From Candidatus Jidaibacter acanthamoeba (GTDB taxonomy: Bacteria > Pseudomonadota > Alphaproteobacteria > Rickettsiales > Midichloriaceae): a stretch of DNA of 64,000 nt. Made by a program: the position numbers and the translations under genes. Shown in pieces: positions 54,834 to 63,820 of this stretch (within the stretch, counting starts at the first letter, position 1; each line of letters begins with the position of its first letter). The DNA lies in assembly GCF_000815465.1 (NCBI RefSeq), contig NZ_JSWE01000092.1, positions 124,001-188,000 on the forward strand, read 5' to 3'. The notes under the pieces were generated by a model. That model ran no database searches, was not told the origin of the DNA, and saw only the letters and a program-made list of their open reading frames with translations.

Positions 54834-56957
54834 ATGACCCTTTTTATCTCAAAATTAATTTCGGAAGCACCGAATATAACGGAAGTAAGTTTAAACGGCA
54901 TTTTAGGCAAAATCCGCTCCGAACTGAAGGATATTAACTGTGAAATAATCGGTATTAGTGAAACGGTTGATTTAGTAGCGGATAAATACTTAATTGATAT
55001 AAACGGGGGAAAAATAGAAAGTCTTTCCACTCCTAATGCCGATGCCTACTCTGCAAAAGATGTTTCAGGTACAAGCAGCCAAGACTATTATTGTTTAGTA
55101 TTTAAGAAAAATATACCGACAAGACTTGCGGAAATTATTGTCTTAAAAGCAGTGCCTATTTATAACTTGATCAGACCGCTGGAAATAGGAATAACCGCAA
55201 TCGGAGAGCAAGGAGAAAGGTTTTTATGCGTAATATGTGAAAAGCCTAACGGTAAATCTTTAAAAGAATTAATTAAAGAGGGGAGAGAATTTTCCCATCA
55301 ATTTATACTTAAAAAGATAGTTGCTCCGCTTAATAAGATAATTAAGGATCTGCACGGTATTGAAATCGTGCATGGTAATATTAATCCTTCTACAATTTTC
55401 TTAGACGAAAATGATGAAATTATTGTATCCGAATGCATATCAAGTTTAAACGGACTTTGCCAAGAAGATACTTATGAAACGATAAATAGGGCACAATGCC
55501 ATAAATGGGGAAAAGGAGAGGGGGATAAAAGCGTGGATTATTATGCACTCGGCATGACAATCTCAAGTATAATTTCCAAAATCTTCTTTGAAGATATAAA
55601 GCATATAAACATACTGGAAAGTAAGTTACAAAACGGTACTTTCAGCTTTTTAAATCAGCATTTTCATTTCGGCGGTACTATAGGGGATTTGCTCAAAGGA
55701 TTAGTAACGGATGATAAAAACATCAGATGGGGCTTTAAAGATATTGAAAATATACTAATGGACGGCAGCTATAGTTTGCCGGCCGTTCTTGAAAAGCCGG
55801 CGCTGCCTCGCCCGGTAATATTTAAGGAAAAAGAATATTTTCATAAAGCTCCGCTTGCTTATGACCTGGCACTCAATTGGGAAGATGCAAAAGCTTTTAT
55901 AAAGCAGTCATTACTAGTGAAATGGCTGGATATAAGTGCTTCCGAGCAACTAACTATCGAAGCTTTAGAAAGTTTGCAGGAGATAGCGAAAAAAAGATTT
56001 TCTTCGTATTCCTTATTTTCTAAAGAGGACGAGCATTTAATAAAAGTGATAATTGCTTTAGATCCTGACGGACCTGTCAGATATAAAAATTTAACTTTTT
56101 ATAAAGAAAGTTTAGGGGCATTACTCATATACAGCATTAATAATGAAGAAAATGAAATCACACAATTTATTGCCAATAGCTTGTTTGTAGATTTGTTCTC
56201 ATATTATGAACAGATTGCAATTTGGTTTAAAAATAAAGACTATGCAACCGGTTTAAAAGACCTTAAGCAAGCAACTGGTAATATAAGAAAAGCAGGGTTC
56301 GGGTTTGGGATTGAAAGATGCTGTTATGATCTTAATGTTTCTTTGCCCTCTCAAAGCCATGTAATAAGAGGGGAAATATGTTACGGAATTAAAGACATTT
56401 TAACCTATTTGGATAAGCAAAGCATAGAGATTGACGAACTGCTTTTGAAAAAGAACTTACTTTGTTTTGTAGCAAGCAGAATCGGCCTTGCTGAGGAGCT
56501 TAGGGTAACTAAACTTATAAGTTTTTATATGCTGGAGAAGGACAAAACTTTTATAAGCCTAATGATTCTAGGTATGGCACAGGAAAAGACAGGAGTAAAA
56601 GAGCTTATAAATTTAAGCGAGCTTTATGCCGAAAAAATCAAAACTATTTTAGATGAAGTTATTAAAGGCGAGGCAATAAAGAAAGACATTTTTGCGGCAA
56701 TTAATAAAGTAAAATCACAAGGTAATTTAAATCTAATTAAGCAAAGCGCTACCGATATCTATTACCTCGAGCAAGATATTAAAGGCTTTACTCAAGCTAC
56801 CGCTCGTGTAGATTTTATAAATAAAGAACTGGAACGCTTAAAAGATAAATATACTATAGAGCGTGAAGCTAAGGAGTGGGGATTAAAAATAGCGGTAAAA
56901 GTTAGTTACATTATTGTATTATTTAGTATAATACTTGCAATATCAGGAGGATTATAA
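54834..56957 (+). CDS. Membrane-anchored pseudokinase-like protein, 707 residues
   Basis: A protein-kinase-like domain spans about residues 75-320. A lysine in VLKAV at about 105 may be the beta-3 lysine. The catalytic loop reads H180-GNINPST, where active kinases have HRDxKPxN, so the catalytic Asp is Asn and the assisting Lys is Asn. The DFG position reads SEC near 199-201. It therefore looks catalytically dead. Below it lies a large helical region (residues 340-680), and residues about 687-706 form a C-terminal membrane anchor (VSYIIVLFSIILAISGG). It may act as a scaffold or regulator. Next is a DUF2628 gene. Confidence 0.8.
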   Translation: MTLFISKLISEAPNITEVSLNGILGKIRSELKDINCEIIGISETVDLVADKYLIDINGGKIESLSTPNADAYSAKDVSGTSSQDYYCLVFKKNIPTRLAEIIVLKAVPIYNLIRPLEIGITAIGEQGERFLCVICEKPNGKSLKELIKEGREFSHQFILKKIVAPLNKIIKDLHGIEIVHGNINPSTIFLDENDEIIVSECISSLNGLCQEDTYETINRAQCHKWGKGEGDKSVDYYALGMTISSIISKIFFEDIKHINILESKLQNGTFSFLNQHFHFGGTIGDLLKGLVTDDKNIRWGFKDIENILMDGSYSLPAVLEKPALPRPVIFKEKEYFHKAPLAYDLALNWEDAKAFIKQSLLVKWLDISASEQLTIEALESLQEIAKKRFSSYSLFSKEDEHLIKVIIALDPDGPVRYKNLTFYKESLGALLIYSINNEENEITQFIANSLFVDLFSYYEQIAIWFKNKDYATGLKDLKQATGNIRKAGFGFGIERCCYDLNVSLPSQSHVIRGEICYGIKDILTYLDKQSIEIDELLLKKNLLCFVASRIGLAEELRVTKLISFYMLEKDKTFISLMILGMAQEKTGVKELINLSELYAEKIKTILDEVIKGEAIKKDIFAAINKVKSQGNLNLIKQSATDIYYLEQDIKGFTQATARVDFINKELERLKDKYTIEREAKEWGLKIAVKVSYIIVLFSIILAISGGL

Positions 56958-56962
56958 CACTT

Positions 56963-57352
56963 ATGAAAGTTTTTTCCGTATTTTCAAAAAAGCAAGTTAA
57001 TGATTATTTCAAAGATGTGATTTATATTGAAGAGGAATTCTCAGTCGGAGCAGCCTGCTTCAGCTGGGTATGGGCGCTTTACTGTCGCATGTGGTGCACA
57101 AGTGCACTTATCTTTTTAGCGTATTTTATACTATATTTATTGTTTTCTTGGGCTAAAATCAATCAGGATGCTTTTATGCTGTTGTTTTTAGTACTCTCGC
57201 TTTACATCGGGTCGTTCGCAAAGGATTGGTATGCAAAAAGCCTAACTAAAAAGGGTTATGATTTCAAAGGAGTGATTGCAGCTCACAATTTGGAAGAAGC
57301 ACAGCTGAAATATATCGCTCAGGAAACGGACAAGGCTATGGTAGGAGTTTAA
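56963..57352 (+). CDS. DUF2628 family membrane protein
   Basis: A 129-residue protein with the DUF2628 core: GAACFSWVWALYCRMWCTSALIFLAYFILYLLF near residues 29-60, then a second hydrophobic segment near 70-85 and WYAKSLTKKGYDFKGVIAA. Family members are unknown inner-membrane proteins of host-associated bacteria. It begins six bases after the pseudokinase and is probably in the same operon. Confidence 0.85.
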   Translation: MKVFSVFSKKQVNDYFKDVIYIEEEFSVGAACFSWVWALYCRMWCTSALIFLAYFILYLLFSWAKINQDAFMLLFLVLSLYIGSFAKDWYAKSLTKKGYDFKGVIAAHNLEEAQLKYIAQETDKAMVGV

Positions 57353-57734
57353 TAGCCGGCGTTTTATAAAACCTTTCAAATATTATTTTATAGCTATTTT
57401 CATATAAGTTGATTTGATTATCTGTGTAGTAAATTAAGTTACAACCCATACAATAGCACTTATTTAACCCGGGTGCATTATAACAATTAAAGATATAGTA
57501 TGTTAAGTTGAATATCTTACATACATGGAGCATAGTTAAACTATAAAAAATTAAACTAAGTTTGCGTATAAATGACATAGTCATTTATACGAGCACGCGC
57601 CATAAATGGCCGCGAGGCGCGTGCTTCTTATTATCTAATTTTTCAGTTGCAGACTATATAGTCATATTAAACTTAACTTATTGCATTCGGATAAACGCGT
57701 TAGATATTCAACTTATTTTACTATACATAGAATA
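57353..57734. other. Intergenic region between DUF2628 and a membrane protein gene
   Basis: This gap of 382 bases holds the double palindrome and otherwise AT-rich sequence. A reverse-strand frame of 82 residues overlaps it but begins inside the palindrome and has no supporting features, so I do not call it. Confidence 0.6.
57566..57625. repeat. Two adjacent palindromes
   Basis: GTATAAATGAC (57566-57576) pairs with GTCATTTATAC (57580-57590) around ATA, a perfect 11-bp stem. Next to it AGCACGCGCC (57592-57601) pairs with GGCGCGTGCT (57616-57625), a 10-bp GC-rich stem. The GC-rich arm stands out from the AT-rich spacer. It may be a mobile palindromic unit or a terminator after DUF2628; no T-run follows the second stem. 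Confidence 0.6.
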
Positions 57735-58202
57735 CTAGGTATTAAATTCCGTTTCTGCTTTTGGCAGGGCAGCTACTATTTTTATGCACTTATTTAGACG
57801 ATAATAAAAATATAAGTTATAAACCACTGAAAGTACACAAGTTACAATGCATGTTGGAAGATTATCCAAGCTAATGATTAGATTTTCTAAAAATTGCGCT
57901 TCTGTATTATATATAGCGATTAATAAAACAACTAATGTTCCAGGTAGAGCTATTATAATAGAACTTCTAACCGTAATCGGTATTGAAAGGCAAATTGAGC
58001 GCTCAATGAAGGATTTACTATCACCTTTGCAATTTGTACGAAATACATAAATCATACCGAATAAAGTTAAAAGTGATTCGCAAGCACAAATGGCTATATC
58101 ATATTTCGATTCAATAGTTGAACCTAAAACCATTTGTGATAGCAAAATTAGCGTTAGATAAACAAAATAATAACTAAATTTTTCGTCTCTCATTAAGGAC
58201 AT
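57735..58202 (-). CDS. Small four-helix hypothetical membrane protein, 155 residues
   Basis: Unrecognised. Four hydrophobic segments are visible, around residues 10-26, 34-52, 72-96 and 112-132. A cysteine pair (CACES) lies in the second one. The C-terminus is polar. A second in-frame ATG three codons in is a possible start. It is upstream of rluD on the same strand, 92 bases away. Confidence 0.6.
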   Translation of the reverse strand: MSLMRDEKFSYYFVYLTLILLSQMVLGSTIESKYDIAICACESLLTLFGMIYVFRTNCKGDSKSFIERSICLSIPITVRSSIIIALPGTLVVLLIAIYNTEAQFLENLIISLDNLPTCIVTCVLSVVYNLYFYYRLNKCIKIVAALPKAETEFNT

Positions 58203-58294
58203 TATCTTTTAGTTGGTGGGCTAATTTTTTATCATTCCACAAAATCATGCTTTAAAACTTCTTCTTTTTTAAACTTGCTGCATATTATAATATA

Positions 58295-59272
58295 TCAACT
58301 CCTAAGCCCAGCCAAAAGCTGCATAATGTCCTCAGGCAATCGGCTTTCAAAGCTGAGCTCCTGACAGGTAAAAGGATGAGTAAGTTTAAGCCTAACTGCA
58401 TGCAAAGCTTGGCGTGGGAACTGTTTGATAAGCTCGGCTGTTTCTTTATTAAAGCAATTTAAATTGTGATTTAAATTAGTGCCGTAAGTTTGATCGCCGA
58501 TAATCGGAGTCTTCTTATGGGTTAAATGTACTCTTATCTGATGGGTTCTACCGGTTTCAAGTTCGCATTCAACTAAGCTTATAGCGCCACCACCAAATTT
58601 TTCCAATACATTATATCTTGTGATTGCAACCCTGCCTTCATGCCTTACTACAGTCATTTTTTTTCTATCTTTCGGGTTTCTTGCAATATTAGTTTGAATT
58701 GTGCCTATATGAGGGGTAAGTGTGCCATAAACTAAAGCCAAATAGGTGCGTTTAATTTCCCTCTCTGCTAATTGCTTTGAAAGCTTGGCATGAGTGATAT
58801 CATCTTTGGCAATTACAATCAGCCCTGAAGTATCTTTATCCAATCTATGTACAATCCCCGGCCTTTGGGTGCCTCCTAATTGTGATAAATTATTGCCGAA
58901 GTGATGAATAAGTGCATTTACCAAAGTATCATTGTGATTGCCGGCCCCTGGGTGCACAGTAAGATAAGGGGGCTTATCCAAAATAATTAATTCATTATCT
59001 TCATATATAATATTTAAATCTAAATTTTTAGGGGTAAGTATTGATTCCTCACAGGGTGGAACAAATATTCTTAGCTTATCTCCTTCCCTGACCGAATAAG
59101 AGATATTAGAGAAGGTACAATCATTTAAGTAAAAATTATCACCCTCTATTAACTTTTTAATTTTAGTTCTGGAAAATTCTGTTAGTTTATATGCGAGTAG
59201 CTTATCGAGTCGTAAACCTTGTTCTTCAAGTGTAACTACGAATTCAAAGGTTTGTTTATAAAACTTACTCAT
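58295..59272 (-). CDS. rluD: 23S rRNA pseudouridine synthase (RluA family, RluD-like)
   Basis: A 325-residue enzyme that modifies uridines in 23S rRNA. The N-terminal S4 RNA-binding domain (GLRLDKLLAYKLTEFSRTKIKKLI) is followed by the catalytic domain with GIVHRLDKDTSGLIVIAK near residue 143, containing the catalytic Asp, and ELETGRTHQIRVHLTH near residue 238. Length and S4 domain fit RluD best, though RluC remains possible. It is divergent from a short membrane protein gene with 17 bases between the start codons. Confidence 0.92.
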   Translation of the reverse strand: MSKFYKQTFEFVVTLEEQGLRLDKLLAYKLTEFSRTKIKKLIEGDNFYLNDCTFSNISYSVREGDKLRIFVPPCEESILTPKNLDLNIIYEDNELIILDKPPYLTVHPGAGNHNDTLVNALIHHFGNNLSQLGGTQRPGIVHRLDKDTSGLIVIAKDDITHAKLSKQLAEREIKRTYLALVYGTLTPHIGTIQTNIARNPKDRKKMTVVRHEGRVAITRYNVLEKFGGGAISLVECELETGRTHQIRVHLTHKKTPIIGDQTYGTNLNHNLNCFNKETAELIKQFPRQALHAVRLKLTHPFTCQELSFESRLPEDIMQLLAGLRS

Positions 59273-59289
59273 AAATTAAGAGGAATAAT

Positions 59290-59664
59290 ATGGGTTATCA
59301 TAAAAGCAACAAGTTCGGATTATTAAATTTTTTTGTTTACGCAATAGTAATAATTTTAGGTATATGGGTTATAACTTATATAAGTAATAAATACAATTTT
59401 GTCAAAGAAGCTCCTGAAGGAGAAAGCTCTACAAGTTTGGTGTGCGAAAATCTTTCCGCTAAAATTATTCTTGAATCTAAAATTCAGGATATGAAAGAAG
59501 TTGGTAATAAGTTAATATTGCTTACCGTCCCTGAAGCAGGGAGTCAGCAGATAATCATTTTTGATTACTGTCAAAATAAAATTATAAGCGATCTCCTAAT
59601 TGAAATAAAGGATAAAAAGGTTAAAGATCTGGGAGAATTAGAAAGTAACTCAATAATAGGATAA
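59290..59664 (+). CDS. Single-span hypothetical membrane protein, 124 residues
   Basis: One N-terminal helix (residues about 11-31) followed by a small beta-rich periplasmic domain with two cysteines (C50 and C98), perhaps a disulfide. It may belong to the alphaproteobacterial DUF6476-type proteins found next to rluD, but I cannot confirm this. Neighbouring nrdR begins five bases later. Confidence 0.65.
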   Translation: MGYHKSNKFGLLNFFVYAIVIILGIWVITYISNKYNFVKEAPEGESSTSLVCENLSAKIILESKIQDMKEVGNKLILLTVPEAGSQQIIIFDYCQNKIISDLLIEIKDKKVKDLGELESNSIIG

Positions 59665-59668
59665 GTCT

Positions 59669-60130
59669 ATGAAATGTCCTTTCTGCGGGTTTTTAGATAG
59701 TCAAGTTAAAGATTCCCGTCCCTCGGAGGATGGCCTAACTATTAAACGCAGAAGGTTTTGCCCTGATTGCGGAGGAAGGTTCACTACCTATGAAAGAATT
59801 GAGATGAGGGAGCTCTTTGTTATTAAAAAAGGTGGAGACAAGCGACTTTTTGACCCGTCAAAATTATTGAAATCCATGCAGGTTGCAGCGAGAAAAAGGC
59901 CGGTGGATGCGGAGCAGCTGGAAGAAATAGTATCCCGTATTACTAAAAAACTTGAGAAATACGGTGAGGGTGAGATAACTTCACAGGCAGTTGGGCAATT
60001 GGTGATGAATGAGCTTTTAAAAATTGATCAGGTGGCATACGTAAGATATGCCTCTGTATATAAAGACTTTGCGGAAGCAAGTGATTTCGGAAAATTTATT
60101 GAAAACTTAAATATTACTAAAGATGAATAA
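59669..60130 (+). CDS. nrdR: Transcriptional repressor NrdR
   Basis: A 153-residue regulator of ribonucleotide reductase genes. The zinc ribbon has C3, C6, C31 and C34 (CPFC...FCPDCGGRF) and the ATP-cone domain starts near residue 46 (MRELFVIKKGG). It senses dATP/ATP and binds NrdR boxes. No ribonucleotide reductase gene is in the window. It overlaps murG by eight bases. Confidence 0.97.
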   Translation: MKCPFCGFLDSQVKDSRPSEDGLTIKRRRFCPDCGGRFTTYERIEMRELFVIKKGGDKRLFDPSKLLKSMQVAARKRPVDAEQLEEIVSRITKKLEKYGEGEITSQAVGQLVMNELLKIDQVAYVRYASVYKDFAEASDFGKFIENLNITKDE

Positions 60131-61211
60131 CAACACTATTATTATAGCAACCGGCGGTACAGGAGGACATATATTTCCTGCACAGGCCTTATCCGATAAA
60201 CTGGTTAAAGAAAATTTTAATCCGGTACTTATTTGTGATAATAGGGCGAATAAATTTCTTTACGGAAGCTTCCAATCAGTTAAAAAGTTTCAAATCAGCT
60301 CTTCTAATCTTTCGGGAGGGATAATCTCTAAGCTCCAAGGTTTAAGTTTACTGTTGATTAATATCCTAAAAGTCATATTTATTTATCTTAAAATAAAGCC
60401 GGGATGTGTGGTAGGATTCGGCGGGTATCCTGCATTGCCTAGCATTGTTGCAGCAATTATACTTAATATTCCGATCATTATGTATGAACCTAATGCAGTT
60501 TTGGGTCGTGTTAATAAATGGTTCCTGCGTTATGCAAAGGTGCTTGCTCTTTTTATGCCGAACACTACAAAAATTGCAGAAAAACATAAAAAAAAGGTGG
60601 AAGTTGTCGGGGATTTGGTTAGGGATGAACTTTTAAAGCAAGCAGAGCAAGAGAGAATTAAAAATAAAAAATTTACTTTATTAATTTTCGGAGGTAGCCA
60701 AGGAGCACAAGTTTTTTCTGAAGTCATTCCGGAAGCTGTAAAATTATTGCCGCCTCTTTTACGTAAAAAGTTATTAATTATCCAGCAGGCACGCCCTAAT
60801 CTGGTGGAGCAAACTATAGAGGCTTATAAGAAAATTGAGGTAGAAGCTGTTATTAAGCCATTCTTTGAAAATATCGGCGAATTATATTTAAAAGCAGATC
60901 TGGTCATTTGCCGCTCAGGCGCTTCGACTATTTCAGAGCTGATTAACTTTAAGCTACCTGCTATTCTGGTTCCGTTCCCGCATGCAACCGATAACCATCA
61001 ATACTACAATGCTTTATATCTTGTAGAAAATGCTACGGCACGCCTTATTACACAAGACAAATTTAAATCGATAGTGCTTGCGGAGCAACTTGAAGAATTG
61101 ATAGAGTCAAGTATTAAGCTTAAAAAGCTTAAAACTGCTTATGATAAAATGAAAACAACTAACGGAACTCAAAAATTGTTTTCCATAGTGCGGAAGCATA
61201 TGAAAAAATAA
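60123..61211 (+). CDS. murG: MurG, UDP-GlcNAc:undecaprenyl-PP-MurNAc-pentapeptide GlcNAc transferase
   Basis: A 362-residue GT-B glycosyltransferase that makes lipid II. GGTGGHIFPAQALSD near residue 11, GFGGYPALPSIVAA near residue 98, EPNAVLGRVNKW near residue 125, GGSQGAQVFSEVIPEAV near residue 192 and CRSGASTISELINF near residue 262 are conserved. Its presence shows that at least lipid II synthesis is retained. Start overlaps nrdR. Confidence 0.97.
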   Translation: MNNNTIIIATGGTGGHIFPAQALSDKLVKENFNPVLICDNRANKFLYGSFQSVKKFQISSSNLSGGIISKLQGLSLLLINILKVIFIYLKIKPGCVVGFGGYPALPSIVAAIILNIPIIMYEPNAVLGRVNKWFLRYAKVLALFMPNTTKIAEKHKKKVEVVGDLVRDELLKQAEQERIKNKKFTLLIFGGSQGAQVFSEVIPEAVKLLPPLLRKKLLIIQQARPNLVEQTIEAYKKIEVEAVIKPFFENIGELYLKADLVICRSGASTISELINFKLPAILVPFPHATDNHQYYNALYLVENATARLITQDKFKSIVLAEQLEELIESSIKLKKLKTAYDKMKTTNGTQKLFSIVRKHMKK

Positions 61212-61282
61212 ACTTAAAATCTTGATTTTAATATAGTAGCAGCTAACATTAAATTAAGGGATCGACAAAATAAGGAAAAATT

Positions 61283-62722
61283 ATGACAGAAAGAACTATT
61301 ACAGTAGCTTACGGTGACGGCATTGGCCCCGAAATAATGGAAGCTACGCTTTTCATATTAAAAGAGGCGGGAGCAAAGCTTAATATAGAAACCATAGATA
61401 TCGGTGAAAAATTATATCTCAAAGGTTTCGGGTCGGGAATTTCTAAGGAAGCATGGGAGACGGTAAAGCGTAATAAAATTATTTTAAAATCACCGATTAC
61501 CACCCCTCAAGGTAAGGGGTATAAAAGCCTTAACGTAACTTTTCGAAAAGGCTTGGGGTTATTTGCTAACGTGCGTCCGACTGTTTCATATTATCCTTAT
61601 ATTGAAAGCAACCACCAAAAGATGGATATGGTGATTGTGAGAGAAAACGAAGAAGATTTATATGCCGGTATTGAATATCGCATGACTGCTAACAGTAGCG
61701 CATGTTTTAAGCTTATATCTAGGCAGGGCTGTGAGAAAATCATAAGATATGCTTTTGAATACGCTCGTCTTAACAATAGGAAGAAAGTAACTTGTGTTTC
61801 TAAAGATAACATAATGAAAGTTACCGACGGTTCTTTCCACGCTATATTTGACGAAATTGCACCTCTCTATCCTGAAATTAAGACTGATCACTTTATAGTC
61901 GATATCGGAGCAGCAAAAATTGCTTCTCGCCCGGAGATCTTTGATGTTATAGTGACCCTGAATTTATATGGTGATATTATTTCCGATATAGCCGCGGAAG
62001 TATCAGGCTCGGTAGGCTTAGCAGGAAGCGCAAATATCGGAGAGAAATATGCGATGTTTGAAGCAATCCACGGTTCAGCTCCCGATATTGCAGGTAAAAA
62101 GATGGCTAACCCTTCAGGGTTATTAAATGGTGCAATAATGATGCTTGAATATATCGGGCAAGCTGATGTGGCGGTAAAAATCCAGAATGCCTGGCTTAAA
62201 ACGATTGAAGAGGGAATCCATACCGCTGATATTTATAAAGAAGGTAAAAGTAAGAAAAAAGTTGAGACTATGGAATTTGCTAAAGCAGTCGTGGAAAATT
62301 TAGGTAAAAAGCCTGTACATTTTTCTCCCCTGGCTGAGCGCGAAGCTAAGCTTATTAACTTGCCGAAAATGGAGCTTGATACCCAAACCAAAGAAATAAT
62401 AGGTGTAGATTTTTATATTGAAGACAGAAGTGCCAACCCGAAGGCTATAGCTGAGCAAGTGAAGGCTTTACACCCTAAATTAGAACTTGAAAATATTTCT
62501 CAAAGAGGAATTAAAGTTTGGCCGGAGAATGAGGTGGAAAACTTATCTTATGATTTATGGCGTTTAAGGTATATTTCTTCAAATGCAGATCATAAACTTA
62601 GCCAAAAAGATATTTTAGAGCTAAGTGAAGGGATCTCAAACAAAGGTGTAGAGATCAGCACTATTCAAATGCTTTATGTGTTTGAGGGAATGGCCGGGTT
62701 CACTAAATCCCAAGGGGATTAA
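61283..62722 (+). CDS. icd: Isocitrate dehydrogenase, NADP-dependent
   Basis: A 479-residue TCA-cycle enzyme making 2-oxoglutarate and NADPH. GDGIGPEIM near residue 10, the isocitrate-binding TPQGKGYKSLNVTFRKGLGLFANVRP near residue 74, and GSVGLAGSANIGEKYAMFEAIHGSAPDIAGK near residue 245 mark the catalytic domains. The extra C-terminal domain (about residues 345-479) is the extension seen in Rickettsia and Thermus IDH. The cofactor is inferred from the relatives. A terminator follows. Confidence 0.95.
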   Translation: MTERTITVAYGDGIGPEIMEATLFILKEAGAKLNIETIDIGEKLYLKGFGSGISKEAWETVKRNKIILKSPITTPQGKGYKSLNVTFRKGLGLFANVRPTVSYYPYIESNHQKMDMVIVRENEEDLYAGIEYRMTANSSACFKLISRQGCEKIIRYAFEYARLNNRKKVTCVSKDNIMKVTDGSFHAIFDEIAPLYPEIKTDHFIVDIGAAKIASRPEIFDVIVTLNLYGDIISDIAAEVSGSVGLAGSANIGEKYAMFEAIHGSAPDIAGKKMANPSGLLNGAIMMLEYIGQADVAVKIQNAWLKTIEEGIHTADIYKEGKSKKKVETMEFAKAVVENLGKKPVHFSPLAEREAKLINLPKMELDTQTKEIIGVDFYIEDRSANPKAIAEQVKALHPKLELENISQRGIKVWPENEVENLSYDLWRLRYISSNADHKLSQKDILELSEGISNKGVEISTIQMLYVFEGMAGFTKSQGD

Positions 62723-62740
62723 AAATTAAAACTTTTAATG

Positions 62741-62775
62741 AGGGCACTTAGGTTAATACTAATTGTGCCCTTTAT
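62741..62775 (+). terminator. Rho-independent terminator after icd
   Basis: AGGGCAC and GTGCCCT pair in a 7-bp stem with a TTTATTT tract directly after it, 18 bases from the icd stop. Confidence 0.85.
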
Positions 62776-62944
62776 TTACCTTCAGAAGGGCTTTTTATGA
62801 TAAAATATGTAATTACTATATAAAATTAATTTATTGAGATAGTGTAATAAAAATTAACTAAATATTAACTTATTCTATTGTATAGTTGAATAAATAAGGG
62901 GGGAGTGCTTATTAAGTGCTTGTTATGCTAAAAAGGGGGAGCAT

Positions 62945-63745
62945 ATGCCGAAAAAGATACAGCAAAACCAAATTTTAAGTAAACTAAAGCTTAATATTGA
63001 CAGTGAATTAAAGCAATTTGCAAAAGAGTATAAAAGAGAAAGCGATAAAGGGGAGCGGGACAAACATTACAACCCGGATGATGCTTTGGATGAGCTCAAG
63101 ATATATCATAAAAAAAAGATAATTAAGCATTTTGATGAATCTACAAAAAAAATGTTATGTGGCAGCACTTTAAGTTCTATGCTAAAAAAATTCGGTAAAA
63201 GAGGGAGAAAAGATATTTTAGAAGCTGTTAAAGAAATTCAAGATGAAGAGCTTGAGAAATCAGTCAAAAAAGCAGTTGATAAAATATCTAAATTTGAAAA
63301 AGAAGTTGATAAAGCCATTGAAGGTATAGCTAAAGAAGTAGAGAGCTATAAAACAGAAAAAGATTCTAAGAGCTTTTTTGAAAAATACCGTACAGTAATT
63401 TTGAAAGCCGGAGCAGTTGCTATAGCTGCCGGTGCAGCATTTTTTGTAGCTGCTGCAATGGTCGGCATAGCTGCAAGTGCGGGAATAGTATTGCCGGGTT
63501 TAGGGCTGCTGGCTGGTGCTTCAGTTATAGCTGGGGGTTTAGGAATGATGGGAGGAGGAGTTAGTTTAATAACAGGGGTAGCTGCATCCGTGGCAGGGTT
63601 GAGCGCGGTTGCAGTACAATCCGTTATGACACCGAATGAATTTAAAGATATTGCAAGTGAGAAAGCTGAAATACTAAAAAGCTTTGCTAATGTAGCGATT
63701 GAGAAAGTTAAAGAATTAGGGGCTGAAAAAGGGCAGGGAAGATAA
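62945..63745 (+). CDS. Hypothetical protein with Gly/Ala-rich hydrophobic domain, 266 residues
   Basis: Unrecognised. Residues 1-150 are strongly charged and helical (Lys/Glu-rich coiled coil from about residue 85). Residues about 153-225 are Gly/Ala-rich and hydrophobic, with glycine-zipper spacing (AGAVAIAAGAAFFVAAA, GLGLLAGASVIAGGLGMMGGG), which could form two or three membrane helices or a pore. A short polar tail follows. The strong Shine-Dalgarno (AAAAAGGGGGAG) supports real expression. A toxin or host-membrane role is possible but unproved. Confidence 0.65.
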   Translation: MPKKIQQNQILSKLKLNIDSELKQFAKEYKRESDKGERDKHYNPDDALDELKIYHKKKIIKHFDESTKKMLCGSTLSSMLKKFGKRGRKDILEAVKEIQDEELEKSVKKAVDKISKFEKEVDKAIEGIAKEVESYKTEKDSKSFFEKYRTVILKAGAVAIAAGAAFFVAAAMVGIAASAGIVLPGLGLLAGASVIAGGLGMMGGGVSLITGVAASVAGLSAVAVQSVMTPNEFKDIASEKAEILKSFANVAIEKVKELGAEKGQGR

Positions 63746-63820
63746 AGCAGCTTAGCTTTCATTTATAAAGAGTACAAAACAGCGGAAGGCTTAAAATACT
63801 TTCGTTTGTTATATCAAAAT

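Noticed and set aside
57336-57584. 82-residue reverse-strand frame overlapping the DUF2628 gene end
   Set aside because: It starts within a palindrome, has no ribosome-binding site, overlaps a real gene and shows no domain; its composition is typical of AT-rich noise.
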